NCBI GenBank assembly: GCA_013298625.1
Contig: JAAFIF010000062.1
Span: 1-59,828 of the forward strand
Source of the DNA: Myxococcales bacterium
GTDB lineage: Bacteria > Myxococcota_A > Polyangia > Polyangiales > Ga0077539
DNA length: 59,828 nucleotides
Reading direction: 5' to 3'
Positions 18,084-29,200 of this stretch are shown piece by piece. Numbering within the stretch: the stretch's first letter is position 1; each line of letters opens with the position of its first letter. The notes beneath the pieces were generated by a model that saw only the letters and a list, made by a program, of their open reading frames with translations, ran no database searches and was not told where the DNA came from. The position numbers and the translations under genes were made by a program.

Positions 18084-18434
18084 ATGGGAGTTTCGATCAC
18101 GTTCCGCCACATGGACTCGAGCGATGCGATCAAGTCGTACGCGCGCGAGAAGATCGAACGCACTCAGAAGTACCTACGCGCGCCCATGGACGCGCAAGTG
18201 ACGCTCTCGACCGAGCGCCACCAGTTCGTCGCAGAAGTTCACCTCTCGTCTGGCGGCCGGCAGTACCACGCGCGCCACGACAGCGACGACATGTACAAAT
18301 CCATCGACCTGGTCACGGACAAGATTCAGCACCAGATCTCGAAGGCACACGACACCGCGACGCGCAACGCCAAGGGCAGCAGCGGCGCGGTGGACGTCGC
18401 GCTCGAAGCCGAAGCGGATCGCGAAGAGGCGTGA
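18084..18434 (+). CDS. hpf: Ribosome hibernation promoting factor, short form
   Basis: This 116-residue S30EA/HPF-family protein (MGVSITFRHMDSSDAIKSYA) binds the 30S subunit and inactivates ribosomes in stationary phase or stress. The ATG at 18084 is chosen because GGAGG lies 8 nt upstream and the protein then starts at the family's usual first strand. The ordered beta-alpha-beta-alpha part ends near residue 95 and is followed by a short charged tail. It lacks the C-terminal dimerisation domain of long HPF. ptsN follows after 61 bp; the usual third partner, rpoN, is at 4-6 kb. Confidence 0.93.
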   Translation: MGVSITFRHMDSSDAIKSYAREKIERTQKYLRAPMDAQVTLSTERHQFVAEVHLSSGGRQYHARHDSDDMYKSIDLVTDKIQHQISKAHDTATRNAKGSSGAVDVALEAEADREEA

Positions 18435-18443
18435 CGGCGAAAG

Positions 18444-18460
18444 CCAGCGGACGGCGCTGG
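18444..18460 (+). terminator. Stem-loop between hpf and ptsN
   Basis: The perfect inverted repeat CCAGCG-gacgg-CGCTGG lies 10 nt after the hpf stop. There is no T-run behind it, so it may be a weak terminator, a processing site or an mRNA 3' stabiliser that separates hpf from ptsN expression. Confidence 0.35.
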
Positions 18461-18495
18461 ACATCGCGCTGCCATTGGGGGTAATTCGCCGCGCG

Positions 18496-18963
18496 ATGCG
18501 TCTCATGGACCTCGTCTCTGCAGAGAGCATCGAGCCCGGGCTCCGCGCTGCGGACAAACACTCGGTGCTCGCGGCGCTCGGCGTTCTGCTCGCGCGGGCG
18601 ATGCCTGGCGCGAAGGCTGAGGACGTCACCCGCGTGCTCGAAGAGCGCGAGGCGCTGGCGAGCACGGGCGTTGGCGACGAGGTCGCGATTCCGCACGGCC
18701 GCATGGCGGGGATCGACCGGGTCGTCGCCGCGCTCGCGTTCAGCGCGACCGGCGTCGAGTTCGACGCGATCGACCGACGTCCAGTGCGCATCTTCGTCGC
18801 GATCATCGCGCCCGAGAAGGACACCACCGGCCACCTCAAGGCGCTCGCGCGCTTCTCGCGTTTGTTGCGGGATTCGCGGGTGCGCGATCGATTGCTCGCC
18901 GAGCGCAACGCAGACGCCGTTCTCGCGATCCTCGAGCACGAAGCGACGATCAACGGCTGCTGA
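18496..18963 (+). CDS. ptsN: PTS IIA-type phosphocarrier (nitrogen/fructose family)
   Basis: This 155-residue EIIA domain starts MRLMDLVSAESI. The phosphorylatable histidine is H67, in VAIPHGR. In most proteobacteria this protein is the regulatory end of the PTS-Ntr phosphorelay, controlling potassium, nitrogen and envelope functions rather than importing sugar. No EIIB/EIIC domain is attached. The upstream in-frame ATG/GTG starts (from 18475) would add a few residues. It is next to hpf, as in classic rpoN clusters, which supports the ptsN assignment. Confidence 0.9.
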   Translation: MRLMDLVSAESIEPGLRAADKHSVLAALGVLLARAMPGAKAEDVTRVLEEREALASTGVGDEVAIPHGRMAGIDRVVAALAFSATGVEFDAIDRRPVRIFVAIIAPEKDTTGHLKALARFSRLLRDSRVRDRLLAERNADAVLAILEHEATINGC

Positions 18964-19043
18964 GCGCGGCGTTGCGGGTGTCGGGGGGCGCGCTTGTCCG
19001 TCGCGCGCGGTTCGTGGCACCGTGTCACCGAAGAGGTGCCGTG

Positions 19044-20252
19044 ATGAACAGGCTCTGGGTTGTGCTGCTCGCGGGCAGCGTGGGGTGCGCAGGGACAACG
19101 CAGCGCGTGGCGATCGAGCGCAGCGCGCCGGTCGCGGCGACAACCGTGACGGTCGCGGTCAACATCACCGTAGGTCAGCCGCTGCTGGAGACGGACGCGC
19201 GGATCGCGCTGGCGCAGCACGGCCGCTGGCAGAGCACTTCGCTCGGCGATGTGTGGATTCCGGCGGTCGCCGAGCGAGAAGAGTTCGTCCCGTTCGTGAC
19301 CCACGGGCAGTGGGCGCAGAGCGAGCGCGGGCCGCGGTGGGCGAGCGAGTTTTCGTGGGGCCCCATCGTGTTTCACTACGGTCGATGGGTGCGCGTCGGC
19401 GCGCTGTGGGCGTGGCGATACGACGGCGACTACGCGATGGCTCCGGTGTCGTGGCGCACGTCGGGAGCGCACGTCGGGTGGAGCCCGCTCGGATCCGACG
19501 AGTGGTGTTGGCTGGCGTTCGAAGAGCTGTACGGGCCGATGCCCGCGCGTCGATCGCTGCGCGGGCGCGCGGCGGCGCCGGTCGCTGCGACGAGCGTCGA
19601 ATCGCCAGCGCCGGGCTACACGCCGGGCGTGGGCTGGGGACCTCCAGGCGGACCGCCGTCGTCCAATCGCGACACGACGCAAGCGCACGCGCGGCTCGAG
19701 CAGGCGCCCGCCGAGCCGCGATGGGGCACGGTGATCATCCGCGACGAAGCGGCGAACGAACGATTCGAAGAGCTGCAGCAGTACGAGCACAGCGCGCCAG
19801 CGACGGTGTCGTCCGATGCGAGGACGGTCGCGCCGGTGGTGAGTGACGTCGCACGCGCGAGGACTTCGCCTGCTGCGACGCGGGCGCCGAGCCCGGCGAG
19901 CACGTCGAGCACGTCGACGCTGTGGGGCGATCAAGAGCGGACGCGCGCGCCGGCGGTGGCGAACATTCAGCCGAGGTTTGTTCCATTTGCACAGCGGGTG
20001 GTGCTGAGCGCTCCGATGGCGCCGAGCGCGCCGAGCGCGCCGAGCGCGCCGATCACGCCGAGCGCGCCGAATCGCGAGCCGGCGCAGCAACAGCCGCCGA
20101 CGATCGTGCCGAGCGGCGGGGGCCTTCCTGCGGGCGCGCCGGTCGGGGTCGCGCGTCCTGCGACAACGGTGGCGACGGTCCCTTCGTCGCCGGTTCGAAC
20201 GTTGATCCCCACGGTGAGCGAAGCGTCGAATCGCACGACGATTCGGCGGTAG
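19044..20252 (+). CDS. Lipoprotein with tryptophan/tyrosine-rich domain and Pro/Ala tail
   Basis: The ATG at 19044 (a GTG precedes it directly) gives a lipoprotein signal ending AGSVGC. Residues about 35-170 form an aromatic-rich module with repeated G-x-W patterns (HGRWQSTSLGDVW, HGQWAQSERGPRW, YGRWVRVGALWAW, WSPLGSDEWCW), as in DUF6600-type surface proteins. The remaining ~230 residues are Pro/Ala/Ser/Thr-rich and probably unstructured, containing a 9-bp tandem repeat. Length is 402 residues. It is convergent with the SPOR-domain gene, with 11 bp between stops. Function unknown; an outer-membrane, outward-facing role is inferred. Confidence 0.72.
   Translation: MNRLWVVLLAGSVGCAGTTQRVAIERSAPVAATTVTVAVNITVGQPLLETDARIALAQHGRWQSTSLGDVWIPAVAEREEFVPFVTHGQWAQSERGPRWASEFSWGPIVFHYGRWVRVGALWAWRYDGDYAMAPVSWRTSGAHVGWSPLGSDEWCWLAFEELYGPMPARRSLRGRAAAPVAATSVESPAPGYTPGVGWGPPGGPPSSNRDTTQAHARLEQAPAEPRWGTVIIRDEAANERFEELQQYEHSAPATVSSDARTVAPVVSDVARARTSPAATRAPSPASTSSTSTLWGDQERTRAPAVANIQPRFVPFAQRVVLSAPMAPSAPSAPSAPITPSAPNREPAQQQPPTIVPSGGGLPAGAPVGVARPATTVATVPSSPVRTLIPTVSEASNRTTIRR
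20019..20051 (+). repeat. 9-bp tandem repeat (Ala-Pro-Ser codons)
   Basis: About 3.5 copies of gcgccgagc encode repeated APS in the lipoprotein tail, with degenerate copies to about 20070. The unit keeps frame, so copy-number change would alter linker length only. Confidence 0.7.
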
Positions 20253-20263
20253 TCGCGCTTCGC

Positions 20264-21025
20264 TCAGTGCCGCGGCGCGCGCTCGTCGTCGCGTCGGACG
20301 ACGAACGTCGGGAGGCGCTCGCGCGACTCGAACGTCGCTCGGTACTGCGACACGTCGCGCAGCGAAGCGAAGGGACCGATGCGGACGCGGTGCCACGTTC
20401 CGTTGCCCGTCGCTGCGGGCGCGGACGCGACGAACGCGCGGTGTCCTCGCTCGCGCAAGCGCTGCGCGAAGGTCTGCGCGCCAGCGAGGTTGCGAAACGA
20501 GCTCACTTGCAGCGTGAACGCGCCGTCGCTGCCCGCGGTGACGGGCCCGGTCGACGGCGCCTGCACAGCGCTCGCGACGGGCAGGCGCGCGGGCGTGGGG
20601 GCGGCGGGGCGAACGGCGCCCGCGTTGTCGACGAGCGCCGCTGCAGGCACGCTCGCCGCGGCGTTGCGGGCCATCGCTGGCGCGCTCGGCGCGCTCGGCG
20701 CCGCAGGGGGCGTGGCGGTCGCAGTGGTGCCGGTGGCTCCCTCGAGCACGTTGCGGCGCTCGGGGGAGAGCTGCGCGGGAAACGTCACCTCCGGCGCGGG
20801 AGCGCGCGCGGCTTGCGCGGCCAGCGCGTCGAGTCGCGCGAGGGGATCTTCTCGCCGCGGCGCGCGGGCGTTGTCGTTGTCGCGGCCGATGAGCACGCCG
20901 GCGGCGAACAAGACGCACGCTGCGGCGAGGCCGCTGACCGCGAGCACCACCGTGCGCGCGGGGTCTCGTCCGTCTTCACGCTCTCGAATCTGATCGAGAT
21001 CTCGCATTGTTCCCATGTCGCTCAT
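20264..21025 (-). CDS. SPOR-domain inner-membrane protein
   Basis: This protein is 253 residues from the ATG at 21025 (MSDMGTMRDLDQIRE); a longer frame to 21079 exists. It has a short cytosolic N-terminus, one transmembrane segment (about 27-47, VVLAVSGLAAACVLFAAGVL), a Pro/Ala-rich periplasmic linker, and a C-terminal SPOR domain (about 165-245: FTLQVSSFRNLAGAQTFAQR, then VRIGPFASL). SPOR domains bind denuded septal peptidoglycan, so a cell-division or septum-linked role is likely. The architecture resembles FtsN/DedD, but no specific orthologue can be claimed. A small lipoprotein gene lies upstream on the same strand, 90 nt away. Confidence 0.87.
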   Translation of the reverse strand: MSDMGTMRDLDQIREREDGRDPARTVVLAVSGLAAACVLFAAGVLIGRDNDNARAPRREDPLARLDALAAQAARAPAPEVTFPAQLSPERRNVLEGATGTTATATPPAAPSAPSAPAMARNAAASVPAAALVDNAGAVRPAAPTPARLPVASAVQAPSTGPVTAGSDGAFTLQVSSFRNLAGAQTFAQRLRERGHRAFVASAPAATGNGTWHRVRIGPFASLRDVSQYRATFESRERLPTFVVRRDDERAPRH

Positions 21026-21115
21026 CGATTGCTCGACCTCCGTGGCTCCGTCGAAGCTCGCAAGTACACGAGCGGACAACGCGGCGGCCAGTTTTCGACG
21101 AGAGCAGCGAAGGGG

Positions 21116-21616
21116 CTATCGAACGAAGATGAAGCGCTCGTTGGACGCTTCGTAGCGGCCGCCTTCGACTTCGAAGAACTGCCGGACCGAGAGCTGATCG
21201 CCGCGCTGCGAGACGGTCACGGGCTCGGCTGCGCCGGCGCGAGATGGGCCGAGGCGCACGAAGTACCGGCCGCTCGCGGAGGGGGCGCCTGCGTCGGGCG
21301 CGCTCGCATCGGCGCCGCCGTCAGCGCTCGCGCCGGTGCGCGTCGCGAAGGCAGAGGCCGTGTATGCGACGCCGTTGGGGTGCGACCGCGTGATGTTCTG
21401 CACGACCACGAGCGCGCCGGGGTTTGCGAAGCCTTCGACGTCGACGATCACGCCGCCCGCAGGGCACGCGTCGGCCGGCGCGCAGTCAGTGATCGCCTGC
21501 ACTTGCGCCATCGGCGGCGGGATCGGGATCGGAACCCCGATGCAGCTCGACAACGCCCCCGCCACCGCGAGCAGCAACGATCCTCGGGAGAGTCTTCGTC
21601 GTGTGCCTTCGTCCAT
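21116..21616 (-). CDS. Small Cys-containing lipoprotein
   Basis: The ATG at 21616 (MDEGTRRRLSRGS) gives a lipoprotein signal ending AGALSSC; the frame extends upstream to 21763 but that part looks random. The 166-residue product has a Pro-rich IPIPPP segment. It then has a Cys pair (DCAPADAC) and a beta-rich domain (GGVIVDVEGFANPGALVVVQ...VRLGPSRAGAAEPVTV...). It ends YEASNERFIFVR. No family was recognised. It shares the strand with the SPOR protein and may be transcribed with it from the region before gyrA. Confidence 0.68.
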   Translation of the reverse strand: MDEGTRRRLSRGSLLLAVAGALSSCIGVPIPIPPPMAQVQAITDCAPADACPAGGVIVDVEGFANPGALVVVQNITRSHPNGVAYTASAFATRTGASADGGADASAPDAGAPSASGRYFVRLGPSRAGAAEPVTVSQRGDQLSVRQFFEVEGGRYEASNERFIFVR

Positions 21617-21896
21617 CTCGATTGCCGTTGAGGTTGCAGCAGCATGCCATGTGCCGCCCGGACATCGATGCAAACCGCAGCAAACGCGGGACCACAGGGC
21701 GACGAGTGCGCCAACGCCGTTGGCTGTCCCGTGCATCGAGATGCAGTGGACAGAATACGACACATCCGTGTGCGCGCGCGAGCATTAATAGTGGCCGCGG
21801 AGGGGAAGCGGTGATACACAGTCGAACCCGCGAATCGCCTGAGAATTCTGTGAGTTTCTGGCGTTTCGACCGGGGGGTGTGCGAACCGAGGCGACG
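21617..21896. promoter_or_regulatory. Divergent intergenic region before gyrA
   Basis: 280 bp separate the small lipoprotein (minus) from gyrA (plus). The stretch 21775-21860 is A/T-richer (attaatag, cctgagaattctgtgag) and is the likely promoter area. No clear sigma-70 or sigma-54 consensus was found. The gyrA supercoiling response cannot be judged from sequence. Confidence 0.35.
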
Positions 21897-24530
<2,634 letters not shown>

Positions 24531-24628
24531 GCGACACGGAGGGAGGGGCGAGGCGAGGGTGGGATCGTCGCGCGAGCGAATACTGGGAATTTGCGTCGCG
24601 AGCGCCTGCGAACGGACAATGGCCGCAC

Positions 24629-25606
24629 GTGAGGGCCTCGATCGCGATCGCTGCGGCGCTGTTGGGCGCGAGTTTGCTGGGAATTCCCAGGCGAACTTGC
24701 GCTCAGAGCGCGCCCGTGCCCGACGCGGTTGTGGGCTCGCCAGCGACCGACGCTTCGACCGACGCGACACCGGACGCGACACCGGACGCGACGACCCCGA
24801 CGAGCGTCGCGAGTGCGACGCCGCCTCCCGCGGCACCGACGCAGAGCGCGTTTGGTCCCGTGGTGGCGCCCACCGCCACGCCTGCTGAGCCCGAGCGCTA
24901 CGCGCGAACGCCGGACCCGACGGGCTGGCAATACTTCGCGATGCCGGGCGCACGCACGCTGCAGCGCGGCGACGGCGCGGTGAGCGTGGGCTCGCTGCTC
25001 GGGTGGGTGTCGCTGCGATACGGCGTTCACCGGCGGGTGGACGTGGGCGTGGGCGTTCCGTACGCGCTCGTGGGCGTGGCGGCGGACGCGCGGATCGCGC
25101 TCGTCAGCGAAGCGGGGTGGGCGCTGAGCGCGTGGGTGATGGCGCAGGTTCCGCTGCATCCAGGGGCGAGCCAGGCCGGGGACTTCTTTGGCTTCACGTG
25201 GGCGGGCGGCGGCGCGTGGGGCGCGGTCGGGCCGCTGGTCTCGGTCTTCGGCGATCGCGGAGGCGTGCATCTCGGTGCACACGTCGCGCAGCGAATCTCG
25301 ATGGGCGGGCTGTGGGGCCTCGCGCACGTGAGCGCGGACTACCGCGTCGCGGACGGCGTGAAGATCCTCGGTCAAGCGCTGGTCTTCGCGGAGATGGTCG
25401 CCGAGTCGAGCGCCACGGTCGGCAGGCGGACGCTGCTCGGCAACGCGCAGCCGAGGGTGATGCCGTACGCGACGCTCGGCGTGCGCTTGTACAATCGCAG
25501 GAGCTCCGTCGACGTCGGCGCGCTGGTCATCGCCGGCGAGCGCTCGCTGCTCGCGTACGGCCCGGTCTCGGTCTGGCCGTGGCTGAGCGCGGTGCATGCG
25601 TTTTGA
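24629..25606 (+). CDS. Predicted outer-membrane beta-barrel protein
   Basis: Starts at GTG 24629. It has a signal peptide (ASIAIAAALLGASLLG..., cleavage near TCAQ-SA), an Ala/Asp/Thr/Pro-rich linker with repeated TPDAT, then about 230 residues of alternating, Gly-rich strands from near residue 95. It ends in Phe (LSAVHAF), the typical C-terminal residue recognised by the barrel assembly machine. Length is 325 residues. Cargo or function is unknown. The next gene, a HExxH protein, starts 75 nt downstream on the same strand, so it may be the first gene of the chaperone block. Confidence 0.72.
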   Translation: MRASIAIAAALLGASLLGIPRRTCAQSAPVPDAVVGSPATDASTDATPDATPDATTPTSVASATPPPAAPTQSAFGPVVAPTATPAEPERYARTPDPTGWQYFAMPGARTLQRGDGAVSVGSLLGWVSLRYGVHRRVDVGVGVPYALVGVAADARIALVSEAGWALSAWVMAQVPLHPGASQAGDFFGFTWAGGGAWGAVGPLVSVFGDRGGVHLGAHVAQRISMGGLWGLAHVSADYRVADGVKILGQALVFAEMVAESSATVGRRTLLGNAQPRVMPYATLGVRLYNRRSSVDVGALVIAGERSLLAYGPVSVWPWLSAVHAF

Positions 25607-25680
25607 ACACTCAGCGAGGCGCCCTCGACCATGAACCACCGCGCGAACAACCAGAGTTTTTTCAGCGAGGAGCGGGCGCG

Positions 25681-26265
25681 ATGAGCGCGAGCACCGATCG
25701 TTCGGTCCGCGGTCCGCGCGCGCAGTCGCTGCTCGACGAGGTCATGCGACGCATCGAGGTCGAGCGCGTCGCGGTGGTCTACAAGGGCGACTCGTCGCTG
25801 CATCGGCTGATCGATCGAGCGCTCAGGCTCGTGACGTTCGGCGGGATGCAGACGTACCTGACGGACTACGTCACCACGATCGGCCGGACGATTTACGTTC
25901 CCGATGACTGGGATCGCACGCCGCCCGGTCGGCGGTGGGAGACGCTCGAGCACGAGCTCGTGCACGTGCGGCAGTTCGAACGGTTCGGGCTCGTCGGGAT
26001 GGCGCTGTTGTACCTGCTGGTTCCGCTGCCGATGGGGCTGGCGTGGTGTCGCGCGAGGCTCGAATGGGAGGCCTACGCCGTCACCCTTCGCTGCGTCGCG
26101 GAGCTCGAAGGAATCGAAGCGGCGAGGGACCCCTCGTTTCACGAAGAGATCGTCCGGCGCTTCACAGGCCCGGACTACGGATACATGTGGCCTTTCGCGC
26201 GGGCCGTGCGTCGCTGGATCGCGGGAGAACTCGCGACCATTGAGCGCACGCTCGCGGTACATTGA
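25681..26265 (+). CDS. Membrane-associated HExxH putative metallopeptidase
   Basis: The ATG at 25681 has GAGGAG 8 nt upstream. The 194-residue protein has a zinc-peptidase-like motif HELVHVRQ at 91-98. After a hydrophobic segment (about 104-121, GMALLYLLVPLPMGLAW) comes LEWEAYA (127-133), where a Glu could be the third zinc ligand. The HELxHxxQ...E pattern is shared with DUF4157-like and related small metalloproteins. Catalysis is inferred, not proven. It ends 12 nt before the unusual Hsp70 and is probably translated from the same mRNA. A function in processing or clearing Hsp70 clients is possible but speculative. Confidence 0.75.
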   Translation: MSASTDRSVRGPRAQSLLDEVMRRIEVERVAVVYKGDSSLHRLIDRALRLVTFGGMQTYLTDYVTTIGRTIYVPDDWDRTPPGRRWETLEHELVHVRQFERFGLVGMALLYLLVPLPMGLAWCRARLEWEAYAVTLRCVAELEGIEAARDPSFHEEIVRRFTGPDYGYMWPFARAVRRWIAGELATIERTLAVH

Positions 26266-26277
26266 CAGGTGAGAGAG

Positions 26278-29200
26278 ATGACAAACCCGATCGCGGTCGG
26301 CATCGATCTGGGAACCACGAACTCCGTCGTCGCAGTCGCGCAAGGTGGACAGCCACGCGTGTTGCTCACGGCCGAGGGCGTCGGGCTGATCCCGAGCATC
26401 GTGTCCTTCGCTCCGAACGGGCAGACGCTCGTCGGCGCTCCTGCGCGGCTCGCGCGTACGCAAGATCCCGAGAACACAGTGTTTTCGGTGAAGCGACTGA
26501 TGGGCAGACCCTTCGACTCCGAAGAGGTCCGCCGCGCCGCAGCCCGCTTTGCGTTTCAGCTCGAGCGCGGGCCCGATCAGTCGGTGCTCGTCCGCACGCG
26601 CGCCGGCACGCACACGCTGCCAGAGCTCAGCGCGCTCGTGCTTCGCGAGGTGCGTCGCGTCGCAGAGGCGGCGCTCGGTCAGCCGATCGGGCGCGCTGTG
26701 ATCACGGTTCCGGCCAACTTCAACGAGCTGCAGCGCAGCGCGACGAAGCTGGCAGGGCAGATCGCTGACATCGACGTCGCGCGCATCCTCAACGAGCCGA
26801 CCGCCGCTGCGCTCGCCTACGGCTACGGCCGCGGGACACGCGAGCGCATCGCGGTCTTCGACTTCGGCGGAGGCACCTTCGACATCACGCTGCTCGAGCT
26901 CTCGGGCAACGTGTTCGAAGTGCTCGCGACCGCGGGCGACACGTTTCTCGGCGGCGACGACATCGACATCGCGCTCGCCGAAGGCCTCGCGGATGGCGCG
27001 TCCAAGGCGCTGCGCTTCGACGCTCGCAAGGACCGCCGCGCGTACGAGATGCTCCGCGCCGCTGCGGAGCAAGCGAAGATCGACCTCTCGACGCTCGAGA
27101 GCGCGCAGATCAAAGTGGCCAACATCGCGCAGGGCCCCGGCGGCAGGGCGCTGGAGTTTCGCTCGCGCATCGCGCGTTCGGAGTTCGAGAAGGTCGCGCA
27201 GCCCTTCGTGCAACGGACGATCGACGTCAGCGCCGAGGCCCTCAAGCTCGCGGGGCTCAAGCCCAGCGATTTTGCGGCGGTGATCTTGGTCGGCGGCTCG
27301 TCGCAGATCCCGCTGGTGCGCCGCGCGGTGAGGGATTTCTTTCGCAACGAGCCGCACACCGCGCTGCCGCCGGACACCGTCGTCGGCATGGGCGCGGCGG
27401 TGCTTGCCGAGGCGCTCGGCGGAAAGCGCACGAAAATCACAGGCCAAACGCGGGCGAGCAAGTCGCCTTCGGGCGCGCCGCCGTCGGCTTCACAAGCGCC
27501 AGCGTCGCCATCGCAAGCGCCGATGTCCGCGGGCATCGGAGGGCCGATTCCCGCGCCGCCGCTCGCGCCGAACATGAGCATGTCCGACGCGGCGATGCCT
27601 GCGGTGCGCCCTGCGGCGCTGCAGCCGCCTGCGCCGCCTGCGGGCTACGGTGGTGGCGCGGATCTGCCCGTCGCGGTGTCGACCGCTGCGCTTCCTGCGG
27701 TGTCACCGCGGCCTGCGGGACGGGCGCCGATCAACCGCGGAGCAGGCGCCGCTCCGCCGCCTCCGCCGCCGGTCGCGGTGTCGACGCCAGAGCCTCCGCA
27801 CGGGTCGGTCACGGGCCTGCCAGCGATCAAGTCCACCAATCGCGGGATCGCGGGCGGTCTCGGGGCTCCGCCTGCGCCGCCTGCGCCGCCGGTGCATGCA
27901 GATCCGAGTGCTCACGGGCACTCTGTCTCGGATTTGCCTGCGCTGAAGGGCGCTGTGCTGCCGCCGTTGCCGAAGGGCGCTGCGCTTCCGAGCGCGTTGT
28001 CGACCGATGGATTGCCGGCGGTGAAGATCAACGAGAGCGTGGCGGCGTTGCCCGCGGTCGCGCTGCCGGGCGGGGCGCCGCAAGCGCGTCCGCGCACGTC
28101 GACGGAGCCGCACGGGGTGACGAAGCCCTCGTCGCCGTCGGACCATGCGATGCCCGCAGTGCGGGGCGAGCCGGCGCCGCCCTCGGCTGCGCCGATGCCC
28201 GCGCCGAGGATGCGCACGCGGACGATCACCCACGCGAGCGCTGCTGTTCCGCCGGCCGCGCCGTTGGCGCCGGGCGGCGCGCCGACCTCGTCGATCGTGC
28301 CTCCCAAGCCCGGCGACATGTCCTGGAACTCGAGCCAGTCGCAGCCGTCGATCTCGGTCAACCCGAGCTCGATCGTGCCGCTCGACGACGACGACGGCGT
28401 GGATTTGCCCAGCGTTCCGCGCAGCACGGGCAAGTCGATCCCGGTCGGTCCCGAGCTCGACGACGCGTTCGGTGACGAGCCCACGGCGATGCACAGCGGC
28501 GCGTTGATGCAGTCTGCGTTGGCCGCCAAGACCGTGCCGATGCTCAGCGCGACGGACCTGCCCGCGCTGGTGAACAAGGTCGAGTCGAAGATCCCGACGC
28601 TCACCGCGGTGGATGCGTCTGCTGTGGAGATTCCCGAGCGATATCGCGCGATGCAGGGGTCGCACATCCCGACGCAGCCCTCCATCGGCTCGTCCGTGCT
28701 CGGCTCGTTGAAGGGCCCGAGCGAGCCGCAGGGCGAAGGCGTCACGACGCTCAAGCGCATCTCGACGTTGATCGAAGACGCTGACGAGGGCGATCTGCCC
28801 GTCGCGGTCCCGGCGAAGGCGCCGCCCATCTTCGGCGGCGCGTCGATTCCTGCTGCCACGCCGCCGCTACCGCCACCACCGCCGCCACCGCCGCCGCTGC
28901 CGCCGTCGAGCTCGCCGGTGGGCAATCCCAATCTGGTGGGGAGGCGCACGGCTGTGATGGCTGCAGCGCCACCGCCGCCGCCACCGCCGATGCCGAGCGC
29001 CGCGATGGCTCCGCCGCCACCGCCGATGCCGCCGATCGCTGCGCCGCCACCGCCGCCGATGCCTCCGGCGCCGATCGCCTATCAGCCGCCGACGCAGAAC
29101 TTCGGTGACGCGTCGCTGCTGACGTCGATGAAAGGGCTGACCGACGAGGACTTGGGCTTCGATGCGCCGATGCCTCCGCCGCCTGCACCGCCGGCGGCGC

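Noticed and set aside
18972..19043. Longer start for the aromatic-rich lipoprotein
   Set aside because: Residues before 19041 precede a clear lipoprotein signal and would block its recognition.
24675..24695. 14-bp palindrome CTGGGAATTCCCAG as an operator
   Set aside because: It lies inside the signal-peptide coding part of the outer-membrane-like gene; single copy, no supporting context.
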